A DNA stretch of 64,000 nt from Propionibacteriaceae bacterium (GTDB taxonomy: Bacteria > Actinomycetota > Actinomycetes > Propionibacteriales > Propionibacteriaceae): assembly GCA_030532825.1 (NCBI GenBank), contig JAUNKK010000001.1:52886-116885 (forward strand), read 5' to 3'. The notes under the pieces were generated by a model that was not told the origin of the DNA, did no database searches, and saw only the letters and a list, made by a program, of their open reading frames with translations. Of this stretch, positions 16,562 through 25,732 are shown piece after piece. The position numbers and the translations under genes are program-made. Positions within the stretch are counted from its first letter, which is position 1. Every line of letters begins with the position of its first letter.

Positions 16562-18379
16562 ATGCGGAAACTGATCCGGACGCTGTTGGCCACACTGCTC
16601 GCGACGATGGCACCTCTCATCGTGGTCCCCGTCGCACATGCCGATGGGTCGGCCCCCATCAACTGGTGGAACGTGAATGTGACGCTGACCGACGATGGCG
16701 TCGCCCATATCGAGATGGAGTGGCAGATGGACTTCTCTAAGACGGAGGGACGCGGTCCCATTCTCCAGTTGGGCACTCGACAGGCCAGCAATCAGCCTGG
16801 ACAGTGGTACATCTTCGATATCAGCAACATCCAGGTCACTTCCCCATCGGGGGCCCGCACCGACACCGAGACCACCAACTGGAACTCAAGCATTCAACTC
16901 AGAGTGGGTGACAAGGACGTCGTCTATCACACCCCGCAGACTTACCGCATCACCTACGACATCAGTGGCATCGTCGCCCCCAACCATCCCCAGAGCGGCC
17001 TGGACGAGTTCAACTGGAACCCCATCAGCAACATGGACTCCGACATCCGCAACTTCAAGGTAGCCATCACCGGCCCCGCTGCCGTGTCCAAAGCTGCCTG
17101 CTTCTACAAATCCGGGTTGAGCACCCCATGCGACTCCTCGACCTCCGGCACGTCCGCCCAGTACAGCGTGCCGCAGGTTCCTCGCAATACCCCAGTCCAG
17201 GTGGTGGCGGGCTTCCCGGCAGGCACCTTTCCGCACGCCACCCAAACCGTCCACGAGGACCCCTCCGTCGCTGATGCCTTTCAACTGACCCCAGCTACCG
17301 GGGCGACGACGGGAATTCTCGGCATCGGCGCGATCATGGGGCTGGTGTTGCTCGGACGTCGCCTAGGGCGCGACGAGGTCTTTCTGGGGTTGACCCCCGG
17401 CCTCAGCCCAGCCCCGGGTACACAGGCACTCGTCGGTCGCCGCACCGGCAAGACGGAGGTTGCCGTGGCCTTCCAACCCCCGAAGGGAGCACGTCCCGGG
17501 GAGGTCGGCACCTTGGTCGACGCCACCGCCGATAACGTGGACATCTCAGCGACTTTGATCGACTTGGCTGTCCGCGGTTATCTGGTCATTGCGCCCTCAG
17601 GAGACGATGGCTATCTGTTGACCCGCACCCCCAAGGACGCCGCACATCTCACCGAATATGAGCAGTGGCTGCTCAACGGCGTCTTCAAACACGGTAGCCG
17701 GGTGACGCTCTCCCAACTACGCGGCAGTTCCTACGGGAACCTCCGGTCGGCAGTGCGAGCTGCGCTGTATCGGAGGGTCGTTGAACTCGGCTGGTTCCGC
17801 AAGAGACCCCGGGGTGGCCGACCAGGGTTGCTTGTCCTCGGTCTGCTGTGCGGGGCTCTGAGCCTCATCGGCGGTTTGATCGCGGGACTTCAGCGTGGCT
17901 GGGCGCTGCCGTTCATTCCGCTCGCGGCGTTCGGGCTCGGTCTGATCGCGTTGTCCTTCCTCCCGGCGCCACGCACCGCGCAGGGTTCCGCCGCACTCGC
18001 CCAGGCCCGGGGATTCGAGCTCTATCTGCGCACCGCCGAGAGGGAACAGTTGCGCTTCGAGGAAAACGTCGACATCTTCAGCCGCTATTTGCCCTATGCC
18101 CTGATCTTCGGTCTGGCGGATCGCTGGACAAAGCTGTTTGCGAAGCTTGGTGAAGAAGGCGTGTATCAGGCCGATACCTCCTGGTATGACGGCCCCAGCC
18201 TCTTCACCTCAACAGCCCTGTTTTACGGGACCCTGAATAGCTTCACGCACGACTTCTCCCATGCCATGTCGAGCGCCAGCATGTCGGCTTCGACAGCCAC
18301 CTCCGGCAGTTCCGGGATGTCCGGCTTCTCGGGTGGCGGCGGCTTCTCGGGCGGCGGAGTCAGCGGAGGGTCCTGGTAG
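16562..18379 (+). CDS. DUF2207 family membrane protein
   Basis: About 605 residues from the ATG at 16562. A cleavable signal peptide (about 1-27, ending VAHA) is followed by an extracellular beta-rich domain of about 200 residues, as in DUF2207 proteins. A membrane segment lies near 240 (TTGILGIGAIMGLVLL). A cytoplasmic part contains a winged-helix-like stretch (LIDLAVRGYLVI), then two membrane segments near 420-465. The tail is Ser/Gly-rich (GFSGGGGFSGGGVSGGSW), the hallmark C-terminus of the family. Function is unknown. It lies 55 bp after pmmB and ends at a hairpin shared with the convergent metG. Confidence 0.88.
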   Translation: MRKLIRTLLATLLATMAPLIVVPVAHADGSAPINWWNVNVTLTDDGVAHIEMEWQMDFSKTEGRGPILQLGTRQASNQPGQWYIFDISNIQVTSPSGARTDTETTNWNSSIQLRVGDKDVVYHTPQTYRITYDISGIVAPNHPQSGLDEFNWNPISNMDSDIRNFKVAITGPAAVSKAACFYKSGLSTPCDSSTSGTSAQYSVPQVPRNTPVQVVAGFPAGTFPHATQTVHEDPSVADAFQLTPATGATTGILGIGAIMGLVLLGRRLGRDEVFLGLTPGLSPAPGTQALVGRRTGKTEVAVAFQPPKGARPGEVGTLVDATADNVDISATLIDLAVRGYLVIAPSGDDGYLLTRTPKDAAHLTEYEQWLLNGVFKHGSRVTLSQLRGSSYGNLRSAVRAALYRRVVELGWFRKRPRGGRPGLLVLGLLCGALSLIGGLIAGLQRGWALPFIPLAAFGLGLIALSFLPAPRTAQGSAALAQARGFELYLRTAEREQLRFEENVDIFSRYLPYALIFGLADRWTKLFAKLGEEGVYQADTSWYDGPSLFTSTALFYGTLNSFTHDFSHAMSSASMSASTATSGSSGMSGFSGGGGFSGGGVSGGSW

Positions 18380-18382
18380 GAC

Positions 18383-18415
18383 GGTGGGCGGCTATCCAGG
18401 CGACAGCCGCCCACC
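18383..18415. terminator. Bidirectional terminator-like hairpin
   Basis: A perfect 11-bp stem GGTGGGCGGCT/AGCCGCCCACC with an 11-nt loop, between the convergent DUF2207 and metG genes. No long T-tract is present on either side. Confidence 0.6.
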
Positions 18416-18521
18416 ATCGTCGGCGATCATCCCCGGCAGTTCTGACTTCGCCTAGGGCAGAGAGTTGCCGGGCCGCCACGCAGCACGCCAACGTCCCGGC
18501 GCATCAGGGACTGATGCCTTG

Positions 18522-20309
18522 TCAGTTCTCGATTGGAGCCCAACTTGGGCCCGTGGTGCCAAGCTTTTCGTCGAGCTTCTTGAACAGCGGCGTTGGCTTG
18601 GCCAGCGGGGTGCCGGGCACGATGTCACGGCGCTTCCACACGGCCTGCTGGGCCGCGTAGTCGCCCGTCAGGATCGGGTAGCTCAGGTCCCCGTCTACGA
18701 CCTCACGCAGCTCGGGCTGCGCAGCCCAGATCCCCTGACCACCGAGGGCCTCGAAGACCGCCTGAGCGGAGTGCGGCAGATAGGGAGTCAGCAGGGTGTT
18801 GCAGTCGGAGACCACCTGCAAGGCGACATGCAGCACCGTGTCGCGGCGCCGCGCATCGTCCTTGAGCTTCCACGGCTCCTGGTCTGAGAGGTACTTGTTA
18901 GCCAGCGACACGATACGCATCGCCTCCGTGATCCCGGCCTTGAAGCGTCGAGCCGCGATGTGCTCCCCGACGGTCTGGAAAGCCGACGCAGCGGCTGCCA
19001 GCAGCTCATGGTCCACATCAGTGAGGTCGTGGGCTTCGGGGATCGCGCCGTTGTTCTTATGCGCCATGGAGATAGAGCGATTGATCAGGTTGCCCCACTC
19101 GTTGGCCAATTCGAAGTTGATGCGCCGGACAAACTCCTCCCACGTGAAGTCTGTGTCCTGGTTTTCGGGGCCAGCGACGGCGATGAAATAGCGCAGCGCG
19201 TCCGGACCGAACTCAGCCAGGAAGTCACCGACGAAGATTGAGGCCCCACGGGAGCTGGACACCTTCGAGCCGCGCATGGTCATGAACTCCGAGGACACCA
19301 CCTCCGTGGGAAGCTGAAGTTCCCCGAGGGCGGGCCGAATCTCGCCGCCGACGGCGCCCTCCCCGTTGGCGCCAAGTAGGATGCCGGGCCAGATCACGGA
19401 GTGGAAGACGATGTTGTCTTTGCCCATGAAATAGAAACTCTGGGCGGTCTCCGCATTCCAGAAGCGCCGCCAGGCCTCAGGGTCGCCGCTGCGTTTCGCC
19501 CACTCGATGGAGGCCGACAGGTAACCGATGACCGCGTCGAACCAGACGTAGATCCGTTTCATGGGAGCGTCGATCCAGCCCGGTAGGGGCACCGGGACGC
19601 CCCAATCCAAATCGCGGGTGATAGCCCGGGGCCGGATTTTCTCTAGGAGGTTGTGGCTGAACTTCAACACGTTGGGACGCCAGTCCTCACGGGAGTCGAG
19701 CCACTGCGTGAGTTGCTCTGCGACCTTCGGCAAGTCCAGGAAGAAGTGTTCAGTCTCCACAAACTGCGGAACCTCCCCGTTGATACGGGAGACTGGGTCG
19801 ATGAGATCCGCGGGATCCAACTGGTTGCCGCAGTTGTCGCACTGGTCCCCACGGGCGTTTCCGTAGCTGCAAATGGGACAGGTGCCCTCAATGAAGCGAT
19901 CCGGCAGGGTACGTCCCGTCGACGGGGAGATCGCCCCCATCTGGGTTTGCGCTTGGATGTAGCCGTTCTCGTAGAGGGCGGTGAAGACCTCCTGAACCAC
20001 CTTGTAGTGGTTGGGGGTGGTGGTACGGGTGTAAAGGTCGTAGGACAGCCCCAGACCCCGCAGATCCTCGGCGATTACCCGATGATATTTATCGGCGCAT
20101 TCCCGGGCCGTCAGGCCCTCCGAGTCGGCTTTGACCTGGATAGCGGTGCCGTGTTCGTCGGAGCCGGAGACCATCAGCACGTTGTGTCCCGCCATACGCA
20201 TGTAGCGCACGAACACGTCCGAAGGAACGCCGAAACCGGACACATGACCGATGTGGCGGGGACCGTTGGCGTAAGGCCACGCCACCGCCGCTAGAACGTC
20301 AGAACACAT
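18522..20309 (-). CDS. metG: Methionine--tRNA ligase
   Basis: A class I aminoacyl-tRNA synthetase of about 595 residues. The HIGH motif is HIGHVSGFG near the N-terminus. The zinc knuckle is [17 protein letters not shown]. The KMSKS loop is the divergent KVSSSRG, which is usual in this actinobacterial branch. [23 protein letters not shown] is diagnostic for MetRS. I place the start at the second ATG (20309): a TAGAAT box (20322-20317) lies 7 nt before it and no Shine-Dalgarno sequence is present. The ATG at 20318 would be three codons longer. Confidence 0.95.
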   Translation of the reverse strand: MCSDVLAAVAWPYANGPRHIGHVSGFGVPSDVFVRYMRMAGHNVLMVSGSDEHGTAIQVKADSEGLTARECADKYHRVIAEDLRGLGLSYDLYTRTTTPNHYKVVQEVFTALYENGYIQAQTQMGAISPSTGRTLPDRFIEGTCPICSYGNARGDQCDNCGNQLDPADLIDPVSRINGEVPQFVETEHFFLDLPKVAEQLTQWLDSREDWRPNVLKFSHNLLEKIRPRAITRDLDWGVPVPLPGWIDAPMKRIYVWFDAVIGYLSASIEWAKRSGDPEAWRRFWNAETAQSFYFMGKDNIVFHSVIWPGILLGANGEGAVGGEIRPALGELQLPTEVVSSEFMTMRGSKVSSSRGASIFVGDFLAEFGPDALRYFIAVAGPENQDTDFTWEEFVRRINFELANEWGNLINRSISMAHKNNGAIPEAHDLTDVDHELLAAAASAFQTVGEHIAARRFKAGITEAMRIVSLANKYLSDQEPWKLKDDARRRDTVLHVALQVVSDCNTLLTPYLPHSAQAVFEALGGQGIWAAQPELREVVDGDLSYPILTGDYAAQQAVWKRRDIVPGTPLAKPTPLFKKLDEKLGTTGPSWAPIEN

Positions 20310-20316
20310 GGCGCGC

Positions 20317-20322
20317 ATTCTA
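20317..20322 (-). promoter_or_regulatory. -10 box for leaderless metG mRNA
   Basis: TAGAAT on the minus strand, 7 nt before ATG 20309. A TTGGGA-like element lies about 15 nt further upstream. It overlaps the alternative start at 20318, which argues against that start. Confidence 0.5.
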
Positions 20323-20363
20323 TCGGTTGCTGACCGATCCCAAGGACTACGCGGACGATGGGT

Positions 20364-20963
20364 TTATGCCCGGGCGATTCGGAATCCTTTCCAGCCGACG
20401 CTGATGGCCGCGATCAGCATCGCCATCACCACCAGGGTGGCAATGTAGTACTTCAGTTGTCCGAAACCTTGAAGGAACGGCCACAGCACCACATAGAAGA
20501 GCACTGCCACAGCGCCCCAGGCCACGACGCTGACCCCGACACCGCGCAAGCCGTAACCGAGCCCGAGGGCACAGCCCAGCAGAAACAGCGCGATGATTGG
20601 CAGGCCGTAGAGCAGGAATGCTCCCTCGGTTCGGCCGCCGTCGGCCTGCCCGGTCGCCAAGCGGGTGAGGCTCCCCACTAGCTGCCAAACCATCGGAAGC
20701 AGCGTGCTGACGGCGACCAGGACCGGATAGACGCGGCGGCGTGCGTGGCCAAGGACGATGGCAAAACGCGCACCCCACAGCCACAGCACCGGCACCATCG
20801 CCACACACGCCAACAGCAGCACACCGGCCGGCTCCTGGACGCTGTCGCGACGGAACGTCGCCACCATGGCCAGGTCTGCCAGCCACGGCACCAACGGCCA
20901 CCAGAACCGCCAGCCGAAACGGCCGCCCAATGCGGCGAGCACGGCACCGACTTCCCGAGTCAT
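20364..20963 (-). CDS. Putative ABC transporter membrane protein
   Basis: A 199-residue protein with about five to six hydrophobic segments (for example VLLLACVAMVPVLWLWG, FLLYGLPIIALFLLGCALGLGYGL, YIATLVVMAMLIAAISVG). It has no recognised domain. Its start overlaps the stop of the ABC ATPase gene by 4 nt, so it is most probably the membrane partner of that ATPase. It is small for a permease, so a dimer would be required. Confidence 0.75.
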   Translation of the reverse strand: MTREVGAVLAALGGRFGWRFWWPLVPWLADLAMVATFRRDSVQEPAGVLLLACVAMVPVLWLWGARFAIVLGHARRRVYPVLVAVSTLLPMVWQLVGSLTRLATGQADGGRTEGAFLLYGLPIIALFLLGCALGLGYGLRGVGVSVVAWGAVAVLFYVVLWPFLQGFGQLKYYIATLVVMAMLIAAISVGWKGFRIARA

Positions 20964-21832
20964 CGTGAGGCCTCTCCTTCTTCATCGACGAGGGCATCCC
21001 GTCGGGGTCCGATGAGTAAGTCCGCCAACTCCCGTAGGGTGACGGGTTGTCCCGTCAGACTGCCCTCGGAGCCCTTACGGACGATGGCGCTGGCATACGA
21101 TCCAACGCGGTCAAGCCGTCCCAGGCGCGGTAGCGCGTCGACCTCTGTCACTGGCCCGCTGACCCGGGTGAAAGAGTTAACGAGCCCCGTCACAGTGTCG
21201 GCCGCCGTGATCCGTCCGCCCTCCAGCATCGCGACGCGATGGAAGAGCGGCTCGGCTTCATCCACCAGGTGGGTGGAGATCACCAGGGACCGCGGCACTA
21301 GCCGCAGTTCCTCCACAAGGACCCGGGTGAACCGGGCCCGAGCTGGCACGTCAAGCCCGCTGTAGGGCTCGTCCAGCAGCGTAAGCGGTGCGCGTGTCGC
21401 CAAAGCCAGGCTGAGAAATGCGGCGGTGCGCTGGCCGCGGCTGAGGGCCAACGGATGACGGCTTTCGGGCACGTCGAACCACGCGAGCAGTTCTTTGGCG
21501 CGTTCCATGTCAAAGTTCGGGTGCACCCGACTGATATGGCGCGCCACGTCTCGCACCCGCTGGTCCCCCGCATAAGGCCAGTGGTCCGCGGTCAAATAGA
21601 CGGTGCCCGACGCCGCCTCTGGCAGCTTCCGGTCGAAGACCTTGGCTTCGCCGGTGTAGCGGGCCTCCCGCCCAGCCAGCAGCCGCAGCAGCGTCGACTT
21701 GCCGGCCCCGTTGCGGCCGATCAGCCCCATGACGCCACCGACCGGCGCCGCCAGGGTAATCTGCTGCAGCACGGCTCGGGACCCGAGTCCCACCTGCACG
21801 TTCTCCAACGAGAAAGCTGCATTAACGGGCAT
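20960..21832 (-). CDS. ABC transporter ATP-binding protein
   Basis: A 290-residue single-domain ATPase. Walker A is GRNGAGKST (39-47), the signature LSRGQ (130-134), and Walker B LLDEPYSGLD (152-161), with an H-loop STHLVDEAE. The layout matches exporter ATPases of the YtrB/CcmA-like group. The ATG at 21832 is chosen because AAGGAGGT lies 8 nt upstream; an upstream extension would run through the peptidase gene. It overlaps the end of the S9 peptidase gene by 11 bp and is coupled to the membrane protein downstream. The substrate is unknown. Confidence 0.9.
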   Translation of the reverse strand: MPVNAAFSLENVQVGLGSRAVLQQITLAAPVGGVMGLIGRNGAGKSTLLRLLAGREARYTGEAKVFDRKLPEAASGTVYLTADHWPYAGDQRVRDVARHISRVHPNFDMERAKELLAWFDVPESRHPLALSRGQRTAAFLSLALATRAPLTLLDEPYSGLDVPARARFTRVLVEELRLVPRSLVISTHLVDEAEPLFHRVAMLEGGRITAADTVTGLVNSFTRVSGPVTEVDALPRLGRLDRVGSYASAIVRKGSEGSLTGQPVTLRELADLLIGPRRDALVDEEGEASR

Positions 21833-23864
21833 CGGAGACCTCCTTGCTCTGCACCGGAAGGTGCTCATTCCACCAGTCCAGGATTGCCGCAAATCGCTGG
21901 CGCCGATGCCAGGGAGTGCCGGAACGGGAGAGTTCGTGGTTCTCACCCGGGAAGATCAGCATCCGCGTGCCGACCCCACCGCGGCGCAGGGCCGCGAAGT
22001 AGCGCTGCGCCTGCTCTAGGGGACAGCGCAGGTCGTTTTCGGAATGAATGATGAGGGTCGGGGTGATGACCTGGCGGACCTTTTCGTATGGCGACTGCTC
22101 GGCGATACGTCGCGGATCGGTACCGACATAGGCGTCGGAGAAGAACCATCCGATGTCGCTGGTGCCAACAAAGGCCGCAGGGTCCAGATAGCCGCGCTCA
22201 ACGATGGCAGCCGCGAAGCGGTGATCGTGCGCGATGATCCAGGCGGTCAGATAGCCCCCATAGGAGCCGCCCATGATTCCGACACGCGCCGGATCCAGAT
22301 CCGGCAACTGAGTGCAGGCGCCGTCCAGGAAGGCTAAGACATCGGCCATATCGACGGTGCCGAGCCGTTCCTTGACAGCCCGGCCGTGGGTCACGCCGTA
22401 GGAGGCTGAGCCGCGGGGATTGCATTGCACGACGGCGTAGCCAGCGGCGGCGTACACCTGCGCCTCGTCAAAGAACGCCCAGTCGTAGTTGGCGAACGGG
22501 CCGCCGTGAATAGTCAACAGCACGGGGTGTGGGCCTGGCCCGGCAGGCAAGAAGACCCACCCGTGCACGGCCTGGCCGTCGGGGCCGGCCACCGTCAGTT
22601 CCTGGGGTTGCACCGGCGAGGCGGCCTCCAGCAGGGATCGGCTGAAGTCCGTGACGATGGCCAACTCCCGTTGACGCAGCACGGCGAGTTCGGCGGGGTG
22701 GCCGGGGTCGCTGACGATGGCGACGAGCGACCCGGCGCGCTCAGCGGCCGCCTTCACGACCCGGGGGCCGCTCGCTAAGTTCTCAACCGTTCCATCGGCA
22801 CGGATCGCGTGCAACTCCCCCATTCCCCGCACCCGCGCCGGGGCCAGCATCGCGTCAGGCCCGTAAGGCTCCAGAAACCCCCATGGGGCGGTGTAGTCCA
22901 CCTCGGGGAGCGTGAGCCGCTGCGGGGGGCGTGACCCGTCGGCGGGCATAGCCGCCACGGACAGGCTGCGCCCCACGAAGTCGAGACCATCCGGCCCCAC
23001 CTCCTCGCAGAACATGAACAGCGTCACACCGTCCCGGCTGAACCTGGGGTGGTGGTAGGACCACTGGTCCGCAGGACCACCCGCCACTAGTTCGGGCTCA
23101 CCACCGCCGATGGGCACCCGATGAACCATGACCCGCAGGTCGTCATCCTCCTCGGCGTGCAGCGCCGCGGCGAAGTAGACAAAGGCACCGTCGGGCGCAA
23201 ACTCTGGCTGGTTGCAATCCGCTCCGGCGGGGGTTAGCAGGCGGCAGGTGGGCAGGCCGTTCCGGCCGCCGAACCCAGGGGGTGCTTCGGGCTCCGGGGC
23301 CCGCGCGGCCCGACCCGTGGGAGCCAGCCAGGGTTCCTCGTCGCGGCAGGGCACGTCCAGCACATAGATGCCACGCGGCCGGTCTCGGGTATATCCGAGC
23401 CCGTTCGCCTGGTATTTGTTGTCCGTGATGAGCCGCGGATCCTCTTGTTCCGCCCCGATCCCCTCGCGGGTGCCGTAGCGTCCGGGCTCCGGGTTTCGGG
23501 CGACGAAAGCTAGCCGATCAGAACTGGGGGCCCATGCGAAGCTCTCCACCCCGAGAGGGGCGTCAGTCAGGATGCGCGGTTCGCCACCATCAGCTTCGAC
23601 CACAGCCAGCTGGGGCGAACCTGAAACGCCACGCAGAAAAGCCAACCAGGCCCCGTCGGGACTGAACTGCGGAGCAGAATCCGTGGTTCCCCGGGTGATG
23701 GGCCGGGGCCTTTCCGCACCGGACGTGGGCACGCTCCAGAGCCTGCCGATGGCCCGATCCACCTCAAAAGAGGGCCGGGAGGTAGCGAAGACCGCGCGAT
23801 CTCCAGCGGGGCTCACAGCAGGCGAAGAAAGTATGACGACCCGGTCGAGATCATGCGGTTTCAC
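21822..23864 (-). CDS. S9 family prolyl oligopeptidase-like serine peptidase
   Basis: A 680-residue protein with an N-terminal beta-propeller of about 400 residues (WD40/TolB-like blades such as PQFSPDGAWLAF) and a C-terminal alpha/beta hydrolase. The catalytic triad is S534 in GGSYGGY, D611 in SENDLRCP and H643 in GENHEL. No signal peptide is present, so it is cytosolic. It resembles acylaminoacyl/dipeptidyl peptidases that act on short peptides. The start is GTG at 23864; TACGGT 7 nt upstream suggests a leaderless mRNA. The overlap with an ABC ATPase gene suggests linked functions in peptide handling, an inference. Confidence 0.9.
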   Translation of the reverse strand: MKPHDLDRVVILSSPAVSPAGDRAVFATSRPSFEVDRAIGRLWSVPTSGAERPRPITRGTTDSAPQFSPDGAWLAFLRGVSGSPQLAVVEADGGEPRILTDAPLGVESFAWAPSSDRLAFVARNPEPGRYGTREGIGAEQEDPRLITDNKYQANGLGYTRDRPRGIYVLDVPCRDEEPWLAPTGRAARAPEPEAPPGFGGRNGLPTCRLLTPAGADCNQPEFAPDGAFVYFAAALHAEEDDDLRVMVHRVPIGGGEPELVAGGPADQWSYHHPRFSRDGVTLFMFCEEVGPDGLDFVGRSLSVAAMPADGSRPPQRLTLPEVDYTAPWGFLEPYGPDAMLAPARVRGMGELHAIRADGTVENLASGPRVVKAAAERAGSLVAIVSDPGHPAELAVLRQRELAIVTDFSRSLLEAASPVQPQELTVAGPDGQAVHGWVFLPAGPGPHPVLLTIHGGPFANYDWAFFDEAQVYAAAGYAVVQCNPRGSASYGVTHGRAVKERLGTVDMADVLAFLDGACTQLPDLDPARVGIMGGSYGGYLTAWIIAHDHRFAAAIVERGYLDPAAFVGTSDIGWFFSDAYVGTDPRRIAEQSPYEKVRQVITPTLIIHSENDLRCPLEQAQRYFAALRRGGVGTRMLIFPGENHELSRSGTPWHRRQRFAAILDWWNEHLPVQSKEVSDAR

Positions 23865-23871
23865 ACCCCAT

Positions 23872-23877
23872 ACCGTA
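23872..23877 (-). promoter_or_regulatory. -10 box for leaderless S9 peptidase mRNA
   Basis: TACGGT on the minus strand, 7 nt before GTG 23864. It sits in the 18-bp gap after the ThrE-like gene, so the peptidase/ABC unit may have its own promoter. Confidence 0.35.
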
Positions 23878-23882
23878 AGGGG

Positions 23883-25199
23883 TCACCGCTTGCGGGCGCC
23901 ACGCGGGCCCAGTGGACGACGCGGCCAGGGCAGCCGCCGGATTGGCACGGACATCGGCCGGGCCAGCGCGGCCCCCGCCGCCACCCCCGCTGCCAGCACG
24001 AAACCGATGGCGGCAGCGGTCATGAGATCCTGCTGGCCGTCAAGGAAAGCCGTGTATCCGCTCCCCAGGGCGAGTTTCCTCACCCCCGCCCAGGTCACCA
24101 GCCCCGGCAGCACGGGCACGACTGAAGCGGTGGAAATCGAGTCGAGTTGCACCTTCAGCACACGCGACGACAACGCTGAGGCGACGCCGATGGCCAAGGC
24201 AGCCATGCCTGTGGCTGCGACGGCGGGCCATTGCTGAGCGTCGAACCACAAGTACAGTGCCCAGCCCGTTGCCCCGATCAGCCCAGCACTGACGGTAGCC
24301 CGGCGTGAGGCTCGGGTGCAGAAGGCCCAGCCGACTCCGACGACTCCTGCCCAGGCGATGGAGGCAGGCCAGTACAGTCCCCTCAGGCTGAAGTCGGCAT
24401 CCATTTCGATGGGAAGGCCGAGCCAACTGGTGGTCGCCACTACGACGCTGGCTCCCAGCACGAGCCCGACGGTGACGATCAGGCCGTGCAGCGCATGGGC
24501 GGTGCTGGTGACGTACAGCCCGGAGATGGCGTCCTCGGATGCGCCCACGATCGCCAGCCCTGCCAGCATCGGGATGATGGCAGCGATCACGACGATGCTG
24601 GGGTTGATACCTGTCAGGCCTGGAACGCCCCAGCCCATGGCGATGGCGACGATGGCGGCAGCCCCAGCGGCCATCGCCCCGCCAACGCATTGCTGGAAGA
24701 ACACCGAGACGCGGCGTTCCGCCAGCCACACCTGAGCCCGGTGGATGCACCAGGCCACAACCAGAGCCAGCACCGCGACCACCATCCGGGCGCCCAGCAT
24801 AAGGGCCGCCGCTAGGGAAACCATCCCGTAGCCGAGCGAAACGTCCAGCCCACCCCAACGTGCGGGACGCGAGAGGATCGCCTCGACACGGGTGCGGGAC
24901 TGTTGGATGGTCTTACTGGCTGCCTCCGCTGCCACGCGCTGCAGGTGCGTGATCCTGAGAAAGTCCTGGTGTCCCACAGGAACCACGCGCATAGCGGTGA
25001 TCGGGTCACTGTCAGGGGTGGCGCGGACTGAGACGATGATCGTGTTCTGGATAACATCGGCCTGGTAGTCGGTCATGCCGAGGTCTCGCATGGCGTGGCG
25101 AGCGGCCCGAATGGCAGACGACACGGAGGCTCCACAGGCCAACATGCCGCAGCCGACTTCGAGCCCTAGGTCCAGCACTTCTCGGGGCTCGGCGGTCAT
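23883..25199 (-). CDS. Threonine/serine exporter ThrE family protein
   Basis: A 438-residue membrane protein. The N-terminal cytosolic part (LDLGLEVGCGMLACGASVSSAIRAARHAMRDLGM) and the VVPVGHQDFLRITHLQRV stretch match the ThrE N-terminal domain (DUF1212). About ten membrane segments follow, in a five-plus-five pattern that fuses ThrE and ThrE_2 domains as in Corynebacterium glutamicum ThrE. It exports threonine or serine or a related small solute using the proton gradient. Its ATG overlaps the rnhA stop (ATGA), placing it at the end of the nucleoside salvage operon. A basic tail (RRLPWPRRPLGPRGARKR) ends the protein. Confidence 0.88.
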   Translation of the reverse strand: MTAEPREVLDLGLEVGCGMLACGASVSSAIRAARHAMRDLGMTDYQADVIQNTIIVSVRATPDSDPITAMRVVPVGHQDFLRITHLQRVAAEAASKTIQQSRTRVEAILSRPARWGGLDVSLGYGMVSLAAALMLGARMVVAVLALVVAWCIHRAQVWLAERRVSVFFQQCVGGAMAAGAAAIVAIAMGWGVPGLTGINPSIVVIAAIIPMLAGLAIVGASEDAISGLYVTSTAHALHGLIVTVGLVLGASVVVATTSWLGLPIEMDADFSLRGLYWPASIAWAGVVGVGWAFCTRASRRATVSAGLIGATGWALYLWFDAQQWPAVAATGMAALAIGVASALSSRVLKVQLDSISTASVVPVLPGLVTWAGVRKLALGSGYTAFLDGQQDLMTAAAIGFVLAAGVAAGAALARPMSVPIRRLPWPRRPLGPRGARKR

Positions 25200-25732
25200 A
25201 CCAGTTCGTCTAGCCCGAATAGGCCGGGCTGCTCCGGGGCTGCGGGACTGGCAGGCGGGGTCGCCCGACCGCCACCTGGATAGCCCGGCCCAGCGGCCAC
25301 CGGCCGACCGTCGCGATGGGCGCTCGCGGCCGCTCTAGCTCGCTCGTCAGCGGCTTCGTTCAGGGGATGCCCAGCATGCCCTTTAACCCATTCAAAACGC
25401 ACCTGGCGCCCTGTCAGAGCCTGATCGAGTTGCTTCAGCAGGTCGACATTCAGCACCGGCTTACCGTCGCCCTTGCGCCAGCCGCGGCGTTTCCAGCCGG
25501 GCAGCCACTTCGTCAGGGAGTTGATGACGTATTGCGAGTCGCACAGGATCAACAACTCGTCATCAATTCCGGCGGTCGCGAGCAGTAGGTCAAGTACCGC
25601 CATCAACTCGCCCATGTTGTTGGTGCCGCGGGGCCACCCTCCCGCAGCCCAGTGCTGCTCGTCAACGTACCAGGCCCAGCCAGCTGGGCCAGGGTTAGAC
25701 AACGAGGACCCGTCGGCCGCAGCTGTGATCAC
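25196..25732 (-). CDS. rnhA: Ribonuclease HI
   Basis: A 178-residue enzyme that cuts the RNA strand of RNA:DNA hybrids. The catalytic carboxylates D7, E42, D65 and D129 and the VKGHAGH loop are all present, and the basic handle (WKRRGWRKGDGKPV) is intact. A Pro/Gly-rich tail of about 40 residues follows the catalytic core and ends PEQPGLFGLDELV, which contains a QxxLF sequence resembling a sliding-clamp binding motif. The start is GTG at 25732, overlapping the stop of add by 4 nt. Confidence 0.93.
   Translation of the reverse strand: MITAAADGSSLSNPGPAGWAWYVDEQHWAAGGWPRGTNNMGELMAVLDLLLATAGIDDELLILCDSQYVINSLTKWLPGWKRRGWRKGDGKPVLNVDLLKQLDQALTGRQVRFEWVKGHAGHPLNEAADERARAAASAHRDGRPVAAGPGYPGGGRATPPASPAAPEQPGLFGLDELV

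Noticed and set aside
18522..20309. MetRS thought defective because KMSKS reads KVSSS
   Set aside because: Divergent K-x-S-S-S forms are usual in this actinobacterial MetRS branch and all other motifs are intact.
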